Part shown: one piece after another, positions 32,712 through 33,808 of the stretch
How the letters are laid out: the number at the start of each line of letters is the position of its first letter
Numbering within the stretch: the first letter of the stretch is position 1
Source of the DNA: SKVR01 sp037441525
GTDB lineage: Bacteria; Bacteroidota; Bacteroidia; Bacteroidales; UBA7960
Assembly (NCBI GenBank): GCA_037441525.1
Contig: JBBISA010000046.1
Coordinates: forward strand, 1 to 33,808
DNA length: 33,808 bases
Direction: 5' to 3'
The notes under the pieces: model-generated
What the model was told of the DNA's origin: nothing
The model's database searches: none
Seen by the model: the letters and a program-made list of their open reading frames with translations, nothing else
Translations under genes and position numbers: made by a program

Positions 32712-33186
32712 GGTCTCATTTCTTTTAATTTGTTAATCCATTCCACAGTAAAGTCAGGGGTACATTGATTCTTAAAACTCATTTTGTAGTCATCATATCG
32801 GGCATTGATGTTGAATGCAGTTATAGTCACAAGTTGCTCCTTCATTTCATCATAATAAAATTTGAATGTTAAGGGATGATGGAACTCGCATGTGGATAAT
32901 TTTATTACTTCTGTGTTTGTGCTTGGTAAAACATGCTCGTTTTATCAGTTAATTCCAGATTAGCGTTCTCTGCTAATCTAAGCAGATTATGAATAAAAGG
33001 TGGGTAATCTGATTTTATCTTTACATAATATGCTTTCAATAATTTTTCAATCATCAAATGACCGATGAAAAGCGACCAGCTATATCTCTTGGCATCAAAC
33101 ATCGCTATCATTGTTTCGAAATCATCATCCGAACCACCAATCCAGTATTTAATCAATTTTTCCTTGTTCAAATCAGTCCTTTCCAT
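32684..33186 (-). pseudogene. HEPN-domain protein (toxin partner of MNT), disrupted by a 95-bp insertion
   Basis: From the ATG at 33186 the frame encodes 81 residues of a HEPN domain, with the conserved YSWSLFIGHLMIEKLLKAYY helix, then diverges and stops at 32905. The missing C-terminal part, including ITAFNINARYDDYKMSF, is present downstream in another frame and ends at a TAG at 32684-32686. Removing 95 bp between two TGAT copies (32944-32947 and 32849-32852) joins the parts in frame as ...LELTDEMKEQLVTITAFN... and gives exactly 135 residues, the normal size for this family. So the gene was intact and was broken by an insertion, unless the short 93-residue product still works. It precedes the MNT gene and overlaps its start. 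Confidence 0.8.
32853..32943. repeat. 91-bp inserted element flanked by TGAT duplication
   Basis: The segment interrupts the HEPN gene and is bounded by 4-bp direct repeats (ATCA on the plus strand at 32849-32852 and 32944-32947). Inside are two inverted pairs in interlaced order: TAATAAAATT (32853-32862) with AATTTTATTA (32898-32907), and GCATGT (32888-32893) with ACATGC (32931-32936). The two ends are imperfect inverted repeats (10 of 14 bases). It is too short to encode anything and would have been moved in trans, like a miniature element. No second copy was found in this window. Confidence 0.55.
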
Positions 33187-33264
33187 AAACTCAAAATTTC
33201 AAATAATCTTATAAATCAATTTTTAATATTTCGCGGCAATGGAACTCTGCCAATTATATCTATA

Positions 33265-33540
33265 CAATATGTCATTAAAGCTTCATTAATTAAGGAAGAA
33301 AAACTGTGCTACGAAAAGAACTGGGATCGCATAAGTTCGGAGAAAACCCTGCTTACAGAGGCTAAATCTGAAGGCATCACAGAAGGGTTGGCATTAGGAA
33401 TAGAAAGAGGGAAAATTAAAGGTATTGAAGAAGGCAAAAAACATGAAAAGCTTGAAATCGCTATAAAACTCAGGCAACTTGGTATGACGGATGCCGAAAT
33501 CCAGAATATTACCGGCGTAAGGTTGAAGAAATTAGATTGA
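33265..33540 (+). pseudogene. C-terminal remnant of a PD-(D/E)XK/Rpn-family transposase
   Basis: The open frame from 33058 ends with a recognisable tail: SLIKEEKLCYEKNWDRISSE, then repeated E-G-x-x-x-G units (EGITEGLALGIERGKIKGIE), then IAIKLRQLGMTDAEIQNITG. This is the usual end of Rpn / PD-(D/E)XK nuclease-family transposase proteins, which are about 280-310 residues. The catalytic N-terminal two thirds are missing; residues before about 70 in this frame lie antisense to the HEPN gene and have no family character. It is a fragment of a decayed mobile gene. Confidence 0.75.
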
Positions 33541-33808
33541 TTAAAGCAAAACATTTTTCTTCGGCTGTCGACCATCTTAACCATTCGAAACAAGCCAATA
33601 AGTGAATTTTTTCTCCGATTAAAAATCAACTTTATACCTGAAAGAGGGGAGAATAGGGAAAAGAGTTAGTTGTTTCCATACCTGGTTTTCCCGGAAGTAA
33701 AGGTAAGGATTGCGATGATTGGTAATCACTATTGTCCGATAAAAAAAATAGAAAAAGAAGGTAATTAAACCTCCCTTCCCTTTTCGTAGATTTGAATCGC
33801 TAAAACAA
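33541..33808. other. No gene seen at the right end of the window
   Basis: 268 bp with stops in all frames and no recognisable RNA gene or terminator. It may be an upstream region of a gene starting beyond the window. Confidence 0.5.

Noticed and set aside
32166..33186. A new defence or toxin-antitoxin system
   Set aside because: Both proteins belong to the known HEPN/MNT pair, and the HEPN gene is disrupted, so it is a decayed known system.

Overview
The window looks like a chromosomal segment of an anaerobic or facultatively anaerobic member of the Bacteroidota, probably Bacteroidales or Marinilabiliales. This rests on a type IX secretion sorting domain at the end of a 1668-residue surface protein, several promoter-like sites of the Bacteroidota form TTG-N19/20-TAnnTTTG, a Bacteroidota-type tyrosine recombinase, and an rnfBCDGEA operon. 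It is a reading of families and motifs; no database search was possible.

Layout. 1-895 (minus) is a tyrosine recombinase cut by the window edge. It lies at the 3' side of a tRNA-Asp gene (1082-1155, minus), so the tRNA probably marks the boundary of an integrated element lying mostly off the left edge. 1430-5483 (plus) is a compact run: purD, a multi-span membrane protein, a glycosyltransferase and rnhB. 5501-9869 (minus) holds rfbA, an NDP-sugar epimerase/dehydratase, an all-trans polyprenyl diphosphate synthase and an arginine deiminase. 10047-18701 (minus) holds an MMPL-type RND exporter, a small repeat-containing lipoprotein and the giant T9SS-exported protein. 18926-25897 (plus) is a TetR regulator followed by a complete tripartite efflux system (TolC-like, lipid-anchored AcrA-like, AcrB-like). 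26157-26519 is a receiver-only response regulator. 27003-32063 is the complete Rnf complex, which couples ferredoxin:NAD+ electron transfer to ion pumping. The right end (32166-33540) is a decayed accessory patch: an MNT nucleotidyltransferase with a foreign-looking tail, a HEPN gene broken by a 95-bp insertion, and the C-terminal remnant of a PD-(D/E)XK/Rpn-type transposase.

How it fits together. Rnf and arginine deiminase suit an anaerobic energy metabolism. The efflux operon has its own regulator, and a near-perfect palindrome overlaps that regulator's promoter. The T9SS protein would be exported and attached at the cell surface. No clearly new multi-gene system is visible. The most interesting signals are small: the insertion in the HEPN gene, whose removal exactly restores a 135-residue frame; the structured repeats upstream of the integrase; the hairpin in the arginine deiminase leader; and two extra membrane segments in the AcrB-like pump.
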